A stretch of DNA of 64,000 nt from Persicaria tinctoria (lineage: Eukaryota > Streptophyta > Magnoliopsida > Caryophyllales > Polygonaceae): NCBI GenBank assembly GCA_037127255.1, contig JBANSL010000003.1, positions 19,595,314 through 19,659,313 on the forward strand. Reading direction: 5' to 3'. Below the pieces are notes generated by a model. It made no database searches. It saw only the letters and a program-made list of their open reading frames with translations, and was not told where the DNA came from. Made by a program: the position numbers and the translations under genes. How positions within the stretch are numbered: the stretch's first letter is position 1; every line of letters starts with the position of its first letter. Below are positions 21,705-30,388 of the stretch, in pieces.

Positions 21705-22560
21705 TGGTTTCACGTGGGGAAGAATCAGAAACGATTCGGACAACACTTGTGAGAAATTAGATAGGACACTAGTACAAGATAAAATACTACAATGGTACCC
21801 ACAAATAGCAACTAGAAACTACACCTTCTCCTCCTTAAACCATTGGCCAATCTCTGTTGAAATCAAAGCACACGAGAACAAAAAAGCTAGACCATTCAAA
21901 TTTGAGAAAATGTGGCTCTATAGAAAAGATTACCGAAATATTGTTGCTCGGGCATAGAGAAGGATATTTATTGGATCTCATATGTTCCAAGTGGTTAAAA
22001 AAACTCAACTGCTTAAAGGATTAACTAAAGAATGGAACAAAACTTCATTTGGAAACATATTCCGCCAATTGAAGGACATTGAAGAAAGACTAACAAAATT
22101 ACAGATGACGTCTCCTAGCCGAACTATGCAAAGTGAAAACAACAAAAGGCAATTTTGACTTATTAACAAGAAATGCTCCCAGTCTACACTTGATAACAAC
22201 GAAAGCTCAATTGACTACATCATTCGAGATTAGGAGGGTAAAACGATCCACATTGGCTACAACAGAATTGACAACCAAACCCCACTAAAAGCAGATGCTT
22301 TGACATTAAGACATGGAATAATCCAAATTCTTGCGTTGGGTATAAACAAGTTACAAATCGAAGGGGACTCCCTTATATAATCATAAATCATATAATAATA
22401 AATTTTACATGCCCATGGAAAATTGAAATGGTGATGTCCGATATCAAAACATTGTTGTCGAGTATGAGAGAAGTCTCCTTCTCTCACGTGCCTCGAAATG
22501 TCAATAGAGTGGCTGATAAGGTTGCACACATTTGCCGCTCTGCCAGGGGCTTCAACATTT
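21705..22560 (+). mobile_element. L1-type LINE relic with internal deletion
   Basis: The plus strand spells the end of an AP-endonuclease domain (FTWGRIRN, EKLDRTL, LNHWPISV), the linker into RT (PFKFEKMWLYRKDY, KEWNKTSFGNI), and then jumps at about 22180 to RNase H (IDYIIRD, GYNRI, LKADALTLRHGIIQ, LQIEGDSLI, FSHVPRNVNRVADKVAH). The RT catalytic domain between these is absent, so a large internal deletion occurred. Multiple stops confirm decay. It belongs to the same superfamily as the copy at 16790-18055 but in opposite orientation. Confidence 0.78.
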
Positions 22561-23065
22561 ACACTGAATATAGATCTCGATACATACAGGTCTTGACTTG
22601 TATCATGAAACCCCAAATCGAACCCCCAAATCATACCCTAGTTCGAACTAAGCACAAATCGAAACCCCTCTTTGCAAACACAAATTGAAACCCCAATTTG
22701 CAAACAAAAATTCATACCCTAAATTGACATACCTGGCTGTCGCCTCCACCACCACCTTCGGCGAGTCCTGCAACACCTCCACCACCCCTAGTAGCACCTC
22801 CGATGACTCCTTGGTTGTCGCCCGATTCAAGCTCTCCTTCTCCTGCAGGTCAGGCTCCAATGCCTTTAGTTTTTTTTTTCCGCTTCTATGTTACCCTAGG
22901 GGAACAACGTTGCTCTCCTTCTCCACCTCTCCTTCCGAAGGCCACGAGCTCTCTAGGTTGTCGGCAATTCGTGCTTCTCCAGTCGGTTTCTCTGAGTCGC
23001 CTCTCGTTTCTTCGTTTCTATTGAGGGTCTTCAAATAGAACAAACGAAAGAGGTGAGCCCTGGTA
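22561..23065. other. Spacer with short direct repeats, no gene supported
   Basis: Around 22610-22725 variants of AAATTGAAACCCC and CATACCCTA recur. The following GC-richer stretch has short ORFs on both strands with no recognised motif. Confidence 0.4.
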
Positions 23066-23073
23066 GGTTTAAC

Positions 23074-24418
23074 TAGGGGTGGGCACAAATCCCGCAAATC
23101 CCGGTCCCGTCCCACAAAAGTCATGCGGGACGGGACGCGGGACGACCCGTTTCAATCCCGCAAATCCCGTCCCGTCCCGCATATATATAAATAAATAAAA
23201 TAATGTAAATATATTGTATATATATATTAAGTTATACAATGTTTATTATAGTATATTATGCATAATATTTAAAGTATATATATTAGATTATATATATAAA
23301 GGAATCAGGTTACGTTGTAATGCTCATGTCAATAAATAAAATATGCATTACAGTGGTTAATTATAATAAAGTATATATACAATGCATAATATATAAATTA
23401 TGCATATATTGTGTACATCTATATATATTACAATGAATGCTCATGGTGTGTATGTGTATACACTTTTTTTTTTTTTTATATATATAAGGAAAGGAATTCG
23501 ATTCCCTAGACAAGCCTAGGGAAAACGAGAGCCCGGACAAGCCGGGAGATGGACTAACCATCATGTACAACATGAATCAAATAACAGAAGCAAATGACTG
23601 AAAGGAAATAACAAGAAGCAAATGACGGAAAGGAAAATGCAAAAATAAAGTACAAGCCATCTACACTGTAACCTACAAGTTAGCAGAACCGACGAATCGA
23701 CCAACCAAGCGGAAGACGCACACAGAGAACTATGGGGATCACTAGCGGACACCTCAACATGGACTCAGAACAGAATCAACAGGTATCGATCGCATTTCCA
23801 CGACGTCTACAAGCTTGACTGACAAGCCACCATTCACATGAAACCTGTACAACAGCAAGAAAAGCACAGTACACCAACCCGCAGACCAAAACTCCAGCCA
23901 AACCATTGCCTACACAAATTCCCAAAACACATCTCACACCCTCAAGGACGATAACAGGATCGTAATAGGCAAAACCACAACAGTAAGCCAAAATAGAGGA
24001 AACGTATAAGACGAGATAGAAATAAGTAAACAACAACAATAAACAGGCTAAAAGACCAGAAAGCGGTTAGAAAACAAGCCCATAAAGCTCACGACCCTTC
24101 TTTTTTTCTTCTTCTTTTTTTTTTTTTCCCTTCTTGTCGAGCAAGACCAATGTATGTGTATACACTGTAATGTGTATATATACACACGTATATGTATATA
24201 TATAAGAAAACCCGTAAAATATAAAAAAAATTATAGATTTATAATTTATTACGTCTTTGAAAATCGCAATATATAAATGAAATTTTAAATTTTTTTTATA
24301 ATCTTTTGCATTTGAGGGACAGGGCCCGTCCCGATCCCGGTCCTATTCCGCAAAAATTACGCGGGACGACCTCCGTTCCGTCCCGGTTCCGTCCCGTCCC
24401 GTCCCGCGCCCACCTCTA
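23074..24418. mobile_element. hAT-like non-autonomous element, TSD GGTTTAAC
   Basis: Termini TAGGGGTGGGC and GCCCACCTCTA form an inverted repeat with one mismatch, flanked by a perfect 8-bp duplication GGTTTAAC at 23066-23073 and 24419-24426. Subterminal zones are dense in CCCGTCCCG motifs in opposite orientations; the centre is AT-rich. A retroposon inserted at 23465-24150 interrupts it. Removing that insert and one copy of its target duplication leaves 643 bp, matching the 642 bp of the element at 3444-4085. Non-coding. Confidence 0.85.
23465..24150 (-). mobile_element. Nested poly(A) retroposon with 16-bp TSD
   Basis: A perfect 16-base direct repeat TGTATGTGTATACACT flanks the segment (23449-23464 and 24151-24166). 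A run of T at the left edge is the poly(A) tail of a minus-strand retroposon. Just before the tail on the minus strand are two short hairpins, CCCGG/CCGGG and CCCTAG/CTAGGG arms, that share the same CTTGT loop sequence. It has no recognisable RT; probably a 5'-truncated LINE 3' end or a SINE-like retroposon. Confidence 0.75.
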
Positions 24419-24792
24419 GGTTTAACTGATGAGTAGGGGCACGAGGGCGAAATACTTGCATAACTCATAGATATCAGATGAATTTAGTCAATCTTTCGTA
24501 CATCACACGAGATTGACAGAGGCACCGGGTGAAATTACTCTTCAATAAAAAATTAAAAATCTATTACCACTACCAGTTTACCACGGCAAGTACTGGATGA
24601 GCCCAACTCTATGGTGTATGTAGCCCAGCAAGTTAAACCATGAGCCCAAACAAGAAGAACTCAGAAGGGTAGAATGGGAAATTCCTCCTGAAGTGGATTA
24701 CGGTTTGCCGATTTCCTCCGACTTGGAACCTCCATTGTTCGTTCCCATCCTCCTCATCCATCCATCCACAGAGAGAGAGAGAGAGCAGAGAA

Positions 24793-26316
24793 ATGGCGAG
24801 TGTTATCTCTGCCTTCAATGGCTTCTCTGCTTCCTGCACTCTCCCTACAAAATTCAAAACCCTAACCCTCTCCAACCCCATTTCTTCTCAATTCCTCTGC
24901 TCAACTTCTCCCATCTCTCTCAGCTTTTCCGGCAGTCTCTCCCACGATGGTTTCTCCCAAGGTTTGTAATTTCTTTATTTGCTACTGTTGCATTTCATGT
25001 TTGGTTGAAACTCAAGGTATTGGATTCGAAGGTGGTTATTCTAGGATTCAATTTCCAAGTGGAATTGATTTTAGTTTGCGAAATTGAAATCCAGAAACCT
25101 AATAATCGGGTTGTAGATGTAGTAGCCCAATCTAGTTTTTGATTTTCCAAAAAGGTTGAAACTTGAACCCCTCTTGCTGATGGCTATGGCTTGATTTTTG
25201 GTAAGAACTGAAAAATGAGTTATCTTTAGGTGTTTGTTGCTACTTCTACACGCAGCAATCTAAACTTATTTTAAATTGATTAAGTAGTGCTAAGTTTTTG
25301 GGGTTAAAGCTTCGATTTGATCTACAAATTCGACCGAATTGGAAGTGAAAGTAAAGAACAATCTAATGTTGGGCAAAGCAAATAGCTCTTGTGCTATGAA
25401 GATGGTTTTGGTATGATTTGGGGCTCTCTGGATGCTGTCAGGATGTTTGTCGATGAGGCCACCGAGGAGGCAGCTGGGTCAGTCGATTGTATGCGAGGCT
25501 GCTACCCAAACCAAGGCTGACTCGGCTGCAAAGCGAGCTCGCCAAGCCGAGAAACGCCGCCTCAGGAACAAAGCCCGCAAGTCTGAGGTTAGGACCCGCA
25601 TGAGGAAGGTACATTAGGCGTCGCTTACACCCTTTCATCTTTGTTCATTTCATGCTTGGTTTGTTGTAGTTAGAACTGTAAATTTGGTGTTCAACATCTA
25701 GTGATTGACATTCATTACCAAACCACTACTGTTTTATGAGTCAGAGCTAGTTGTTCATTTTGCACAAAACATCTGTTGAATTGCATTAGATATCCTGCAA
25801 CACATAATTCATTACTTTTTTGTGACTTGGAGCTAGTTTTTCATTTAAAAAAAATTAAAAAAAATCTAAATCATAGCGCTGTAAGCATAGGTACTTTCGG
25901 CGTTTGCAAGTTGTTAACATTTCTTAAAATGAGATCTAGTTCTGGCTGGTGAAATGTATGCTGATGAACTATGTACGACTTGTGGTTAATGCAATTTTTG
26001 CAGCCCAAATCATACACTGAAGTTTCTAGTAGATTTTCTTGTATTAGATTGATGATGACCATAAGATTTTGAATCCGTGTAGGCTTTGGAAGAGATAGAA
26101 GTGTTGCGGAAGAAAAAGGAGGCACAAGCGGAGGAAATTGTCCCGATTGAGAAACTGATTGCAGAAGCATACTCTGCAATCGACAAGGCTGTCAAAACAG
26201 GATCGCTGCACCGCAACACCGGGGCTCGTCGCAAGTCCCGACTTGCTAGGAGAAAGCAGGCGGCAGAAATCCACCATGGTTGGTATACACCTGCTTCTGC
26301 AGATGTTACTGTATGA
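24793..26316 (+). CDS. RPS20: Plastid 30S ribosomal protein S20 (bS20c)
   Basis: Three exons, 24793-24961, 25442-25608 and 26083-26316, all GT-AG, predict 189 residues. Exon 1 and the start of exon 2 form a Ser/Thr-rich plastid transit peptide ([14 protein letters not shown]...). The mature S20 begins around [20 protein letters not shown] and continues with [20 protein letters not shown] helices and the C-terminal [21 protein letters not shown], which binds 16S rRNA in the small subunit of the chloroplast ribosome. A GA-repeat 5' leader precedes the ATG. The family is recognised from the conserved helical and RRKSRLARR segments. Confidence 0.93.
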
Positions 26317-26743
26317 TCAAAACTGTTCTGTAATCATCAGTTTGTAAAATTTGTTCACTAAGATCTAAACAGTTCAATTTTGCCCCTTTCTTTGCTGACA
26401 TTCAAAGACTATTAATGCATCTAATGACATTGATCTCTTAAGTAGCTTCTGCTTGATTGAAGGTGTGGATCCAATTCAATCAGACTCGTGTTTTAAAATG
26501 TTTGTTTTGATTCAGTTTGTGTAAACTCCCCCCTGCAGATGATGTTTTTTGACCCTTAATCCAACCTTCTTCTAAATTTGCTTCCCATCTGTCATTTTCT
26601 TCTATTAGATTACAAAACAATTCTTCATTTCATGCCATCAAAGCAAAGAAAAATAAAGACTACCATAATTAGCAATTGCTGAAGAAACCAAACTTATCTA
26701 AAATTGCTATAATTGCTATACTACAATATTAATGAACATCAAA
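26317..26743. other. Spacer between RPS20 and tRNA-Asp
   Basis: The 3'UTR of RPS20 and AT-rich spacer; no other feature seen. Confidence 0.5.
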
Positions 26744-26815
26744 GTCGTTGTAGTATAGTGGTAAGTATTCCCGCCTGTCACGCGGGTGACCCGGGTTCGA
26801 TCCCCGGCAACGGCG
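26744..26815 (+). tRNA. tRNA-Asp (anticodon GUC)
   Basis: A full cloverleaf: acceptor GTCGTTG/CAACGGC, anticodon stem CCCGC/GCGGG with loop CTGTCAC (anticodon GTC), T-arm CCGGG-TTCGATC-CCCGG, discriminator G. 72 nt, no intron; T-rich terminator tracts follow. Its 3' end is the exact partner of the retrotransposon primer site at 1368-1385. Confidence 0.96.
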
Positions 26816-27352
26816 AAATTTTTAGATCTTTTTGCTCCAGAGTGAATTTTTTTTATCTGTCATTAAATTCCAAAAATTTTGAAGCTGATTACAGTTCCTT
26901 CATTTTGTTATTTGTTCAGTAAATTCCCGTAGAGTGCTAGCTAAGGCTCCTTAAAACCATAGGAAAACTACTCGGCTACGAAGATAGTACAATACAACAC
27001 TCGGGAAGCTAAAGATGAGCTTTACTTAGCTGTGACTTTACAGAAATGGATGCTTTTGTCTGTTGCAAAAGGAAATCAATAAACAAGGGCCTACTAGTGA
27101 CAAATTGATGCTTGTTTTCTGGCTTCTTTTTGAATTCACCCATACATGATGCATTAATGTCAGCCCCACCACCATATACACTGGCATTATCTGTTAGCCA
27201 CTCCTTTCTTTCTTTCGACGATAGAGATTGAATCGGGATTTATTGGCCCACCAGTGACCACTGATCAACTATAATACTATATACATATACATGTAGTGTA
27301 GACATGATCTGCATTTGATGAAACTTGAGATCAAGGGCAAGGGAGGAGGAGA
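26816..27352. other. Spacer upstream of the small Cys-rich ORF
   Basis: No gene seen. A TATACATATACATG stretch near 27282 could serve as a weak TATA region for the ORF at 27353. Confidence 0.4.
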
Positions 27353-27493
27353 ATGAAGTTCTTGTTTCAATGCCCGTGTTGCTCGTGTTTCTGCTTCATG
27401 AAGCCCAAGCAGGGGAAGCCGAAGCAGAAGAAAGGCGGTGGAGGAGCTGACCAAGTAGCTCCTCCGGCAGCCCCTGCAGCTAAGGCTGACTGA
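27353..27493 (+). CDS. Small Cys-rich/Lys-rich protein, 46 residues
   Basis: An intronless 46-codon ORF in purine-rich context (GGAGAATGAAG). The N-terminus is MKFLFQCPCCSCFCFMKPK, with five cysteines in residues 7-14, followed by a basic KPKQGKPKQKKGGGG linker and an Ala/Pro-rich tail ending AAKAD. There is no signal peptide with a clear cleavage site. The cysteine cluster next to a basic stretch could be S-acylated and membrane-associated, which is only an inference. A long AT-rich 3' region with AATAAA near 27617 (ATAATAAATTTG) fits a real transcript. Family not recognised. Confidence 0.55.
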   Translation: MKFLFQCPCCSCFCFMKPKQGKPKQKKGGGGADQVAPPAAPAAKAD

Positions 27494-28238
27494 TCTTGCA
27501 TTCACTCCAAAATCGGAGAAGCTCGGGATTAGGAATTATAAGGTAGATTTGGGGCTAAATTTGTGATAGTATTTCTGGATATCAAAGAAAATATGTACTG
27601 TATTTTCTTATGCTGTAATAAATTTGTTCATTTTTGTTATTTTCTTTGTTGAACATGGGAGGGATATCTCTTCAAGAACTCGTGTTTCTTCGGGTTATGA
27701 ACTAGCAAAGTGATTCCTATTCTTTGAGCATTTTTGTTTATCTTGTGTGAAACTGAAGTGCTGCAACGAAGCTTCACATAAAGTTATTTTCCCAACTTCA
27801 CGGGATCTCATTCGTGCTGCAATGCATTGCTTGCTTGCTTGCCTAATTACCTTCAAGTTGAATCAGACTCCAGAGTAGTTTTTCTTGGAGGATAAAAAAA
27901 AAACTAAGTTCTAAACAAAGTTAAGAACATAGCCACAGATTAGAAACACCATCGCGGATAAGCTCAACTTAGAAGCTCAAGAAACTGAGGTTGTGGTTGA
28001 AGCAGAAAGGAATCAGGATCAACCAAAGGAGGTTCATTACAATATTACACGATTCTTGTACGCCTAGTACACGAGGATCCACCATGAATGGACACAATTT
28101 CAAAGGGCCACACACACACACACTAGTAGAATATATTCCTTTGTCACTTTGTTATCATCAAAATTATCATATATGTATAAAGATCAGCTGATCACTCTTT
28201 TTTATCATTTGTAAGATTAGCTAGCAATAGGTGAAGCC
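27494..28238. other. Spacer upstream of the 103-residue ORF
   Basis: No gene supported. It contains a (CA)n run at about 28110-28122 and a TATA-like TATGTATAAAG near 28172 that would suit the ORF starting at 28239. Confidence 0.4.
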
Positions 28239-28550
28239 ATGGCCTCCAAGAAAATGTGCAACCAAGGCCATGAATCAGCCCTCTGTGGCGCGAGCCAAGC
28301 ATTGGCTGCATATGGGGCCAGCGGAGCCCAAGTCTGCGAGAAGAAGCCCCACTTCTGGCAGAGGAACAAGCACCGCGGGCATGGGATAAGACAATGGTAT
28401 GGCCATGGAAGTAACAAGCCAATAGGCCATGGCTTTGTGCCCCGTGAGGATGGAGAGATCACCGTAGTGTGCATTGAGACGAAGGAAGAGCATGTCAGCG
28501 TCGTTCATGTTAAGAGCAAGTCGCGTATGATGGGCAAGTGCGCACAGTGA
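28239..28550 (+). CDS. His/Gly/Cys-containing 103-residue protein, family unknown
   Basis: The ATG lies in an excellent plant start context (GAAGCCATGGCC). The 103 residues are basic and rich in His and Gly (KHRGHGIRQWYGHG, PIGHGFVPRED), with five cysteines and an Ala-rich helix (ASQALAAYGASGA). The C-terminal third has alternating hydrophobic residues (EITVVCIETKEEHVSVVHVK) consistent with a beta hairpin. No signal peptide or membrane segment. An upstream TATA-like element and downstream AATAAA (28698) support transcription. I do not recognise a family; metal binding through His/Cys is possible but unproven. Confidence 0.6.
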   Translation: MASKKMCNQGHESALCGASQALAAYGASGAQVCEKKPHFWQRNKHRGHGIRQWYGHGSNKPIGHGFVPREDGEITVVCIETKEEHVSVVHVKSKSRMMGKCAQ

Positions 28551-28756
28551 TGATCCATGTTAGCCGCGAATAATTTCATACATCAATCTCAATCATACAA
28601 TAGCTATGGTTGAATTTATGGTGTTTGGTATGTTTGTGTTTAACAAGTTTGGGAGGTTGTGAATGTGTTATGTGTAAGTGTGCTATCATATGTATGGAAT
28701 AAAGTTGAACTTACTACTTGGACATGAAATTAATGTACCATTTCATTTGTGATGCT

Positions 28757-28866
28757 AGACCCGTTGTCCAAATGTCAACTAGAGCCGAAAAATGATCTTA
28801 ATTGCACTTACGGTGGACAAGTGTCAGCTAGAGGCAAAAAACGACCTTAGTTACACTTGCGGGGAC
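28757..28866. repeat. Imperfect tandem duplication, two units of about 54 bp
   Basis: Two adjacent similar units, GTTGTCCAAATGTCAACTAG... and GTGGACAAGTGTCAGCTAG..., each continuing to a CACTTACGG/CACTTGCGG end. They lie just left of the Copia insertion. The following bases (TGTTGAAAATGTGAAGAGAC...) look like the start of an older LTR-type repeat interrupted by that Copia element. Confidence 0.6.
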
Positions 28867-28924
28867 ATGTTGAAAATGTGAAGAGACCAAAAGAGTCTCA
28901 TATTGAAAATATGAAAGATAATAC

Positions 28925-29540
28925 TGTTGTGTTTCCCTCCTATATGGGGAAGAGTCCAATGGACTATTTACCATGTGGTTTTTACCATGTGAAGTTTTAC
29001 CCTCCTCCTTTATAAAAGGGGATGTCTTTCCATTTGGGAAAGTAAGAGAGAGAAAAACAAAGAGTGAGAAAGGGAGAAAAGAGAGAGCTTTGGAGGGATT
29101 TTCGTATGCAACCATTCAGCCAACTTTGAAGTGCCCCGATCGACGACCAAACGACCTCCGATTGGGACGATTGTTTGGTATGTTGTTCACCTCATCATAG
29201 GCTTCATTTTGTACGGTTGGATCGTCGTTTTGAGACTCCAATCTCATACCCCCTTTGTTAGTGTCATCTCTTGGGTTTTGTTGATTTCCACCAAATTGGG
29301 TGATGAAATGTGGAGATTTGGCCAAGCTTGTTGATGCTTGATGATATTGTATGCCTCTAGCTTTGTCTAGGGAAGATTGTACCCACTTGTTATTGTTGAT
29401 AGTGGAAGTTTCTGTCTCCCGTGGTTTTTTCCCCGTTTTGGGGTTTCCACGTAAATCTGGTGTTCTTTGTGCTTGGTTATTTATCTTCTGTTTGTGTCTG
29501 ATTGTTGGTTTGGGTTGTTTGAGTTTGGCTCTCTGGTTTA
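28925..29540 (+). repeat. 5' LTR of Tork element, 3'-truncated
   Basis: Aligned without gaps to 33546-34161 of the 3' LTR. It includes a TATA-type box (TTTATAAAAGG near 29010). It ends abruptly at CTGGTTTA and is followed two bases later by the gag ATG; the final 71 LTR bases, the primer site and the leader are deleted. Confidence 0.9.
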
Positions 29541-29542
29541 GG

Positions 29543-30349
29543 ATGGAGGAAAAGAACAGTTTTCAGGGAATGATTGTGTTGAATTCAGGCAACTACTCAG
29601 TTTGGAAGATAAAGATGGAAGATCTTTTGTATGTGAAAGATCTGTATGAGCCGATTGTGCACAAAGAGATTCCAACAGGTGTCGTTGATGTTGAATGGAA
29701 GATTCTGAATCGAAAAGCGGTTGCTACGATCAGACAATTTGTTGATGTGAGTGTGCTCCAGCATATTGCCAATGACACGAATGCTTATGAGTTATGGTAT
29801 AAACTTGAAGGGATGTATGAGAGGAAGAATGCCCTCAACAAGGCGTCATTGATGAGAAAGCTTGTGAAATTGGAGTACAAAGATGGTGAGAGCATTGTTG
29901 TGCATTTGAGCACATTTCAGGGATTTGTGAATCAGTTAGCTTCTGCGAAAATGTCGTTAGATGATGAGTTGCAGGCTCTACTACTTCTCTCCTCATTGCC
30001 GGATAGTTGGGGCACACTTGTCGTGTCACTTAGTAATTCCGCTCCGGAAGGCAAGCTGACTATGGAATGTGTGAAAGCTAGTCTTTTGAACGAAGAGACT
30101 AGAAGGAAGGAGATGGGTGTCTCCTCACAGTCAGAGGCTAATGTGACGCAAGGTTCTGGTAACAACAGAGGAAGGAGTAAGCAACGACAGCAGCAGAATA
30201 GAGACAAGTCCAAAGGGAGATCGAAGTCTAGAAGCAAGTACATTTGCTATTATTGTGAGAAGCCGGGTCACATTCAAAAGTATTGCCGAAAGTTCAAGAG
30301 GGACAAAGGCAAAGAACCTGAGAAGTCAGAGACATCGAGAAATCAATAA
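29543..30349 (+). CDS. Copia gag (Tork clade)
   Basis: 268 residues from ATG 29543. The N-terminal NYSVWKIKMEDLLYVKDLYEP is the typical Copia gag start, followed by a UBN2-type helical domain (LVKLEYKDGESIVVHLSTFQ...), a basic RSKQRQQQ/KSKGRSKSRSK linker and one CCHC zinc knuckle, CYYCEKPGHIQKYC, at about residues 233-246. It ends at TAA; pol continues in the same frame after it, so the ancestral ORF was a single gag-pol. The open frame also extends upstream through the truncated LTR because of the deletion, but ATG 29543 matches family length. It forms virus-like particles in the cytoplasm. Confidence 0.9.
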   Translation: MEEKNSFQGMIVLNSGNYSVWKIKMEDLLYVKDLYEPIVHKEIPTGVVDVEWKILNRKAVATIRQFVDVSVLQHIANDTNAYELWYKLEGMYERKNALNKASLMRKLVKLEYKDGESIVVHLSTFQGFVNQLASAKMSLDDELQALLLLSSLPDSWGTLVVSLSNSAPEGKLTMECVKASLLNEETRRKEMGVSSQSEANVTQGSGNNRGRSKQRQQQNRDKSKGRSKSRSKYICYYCEKPGHIQKYCRKFKRDKGKEPEKSETSRNQ

Positions 30350-30388
30350 GATAAAGACACTGCCGCTCTTACAATCAGTGATGAAATA

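Noticed and set aside
22648..23124. Possible small genes on both strands
   Set aside because: Short frames without motif, in a region between a LINE relic and a hAT-like element; no splice or promoter support.
29351..29542. LTR-encoded extension of Tork gag
   Set aside because: In frame only because the end of the LTR and the leader were deleted; gag family length fits ATG 29543.
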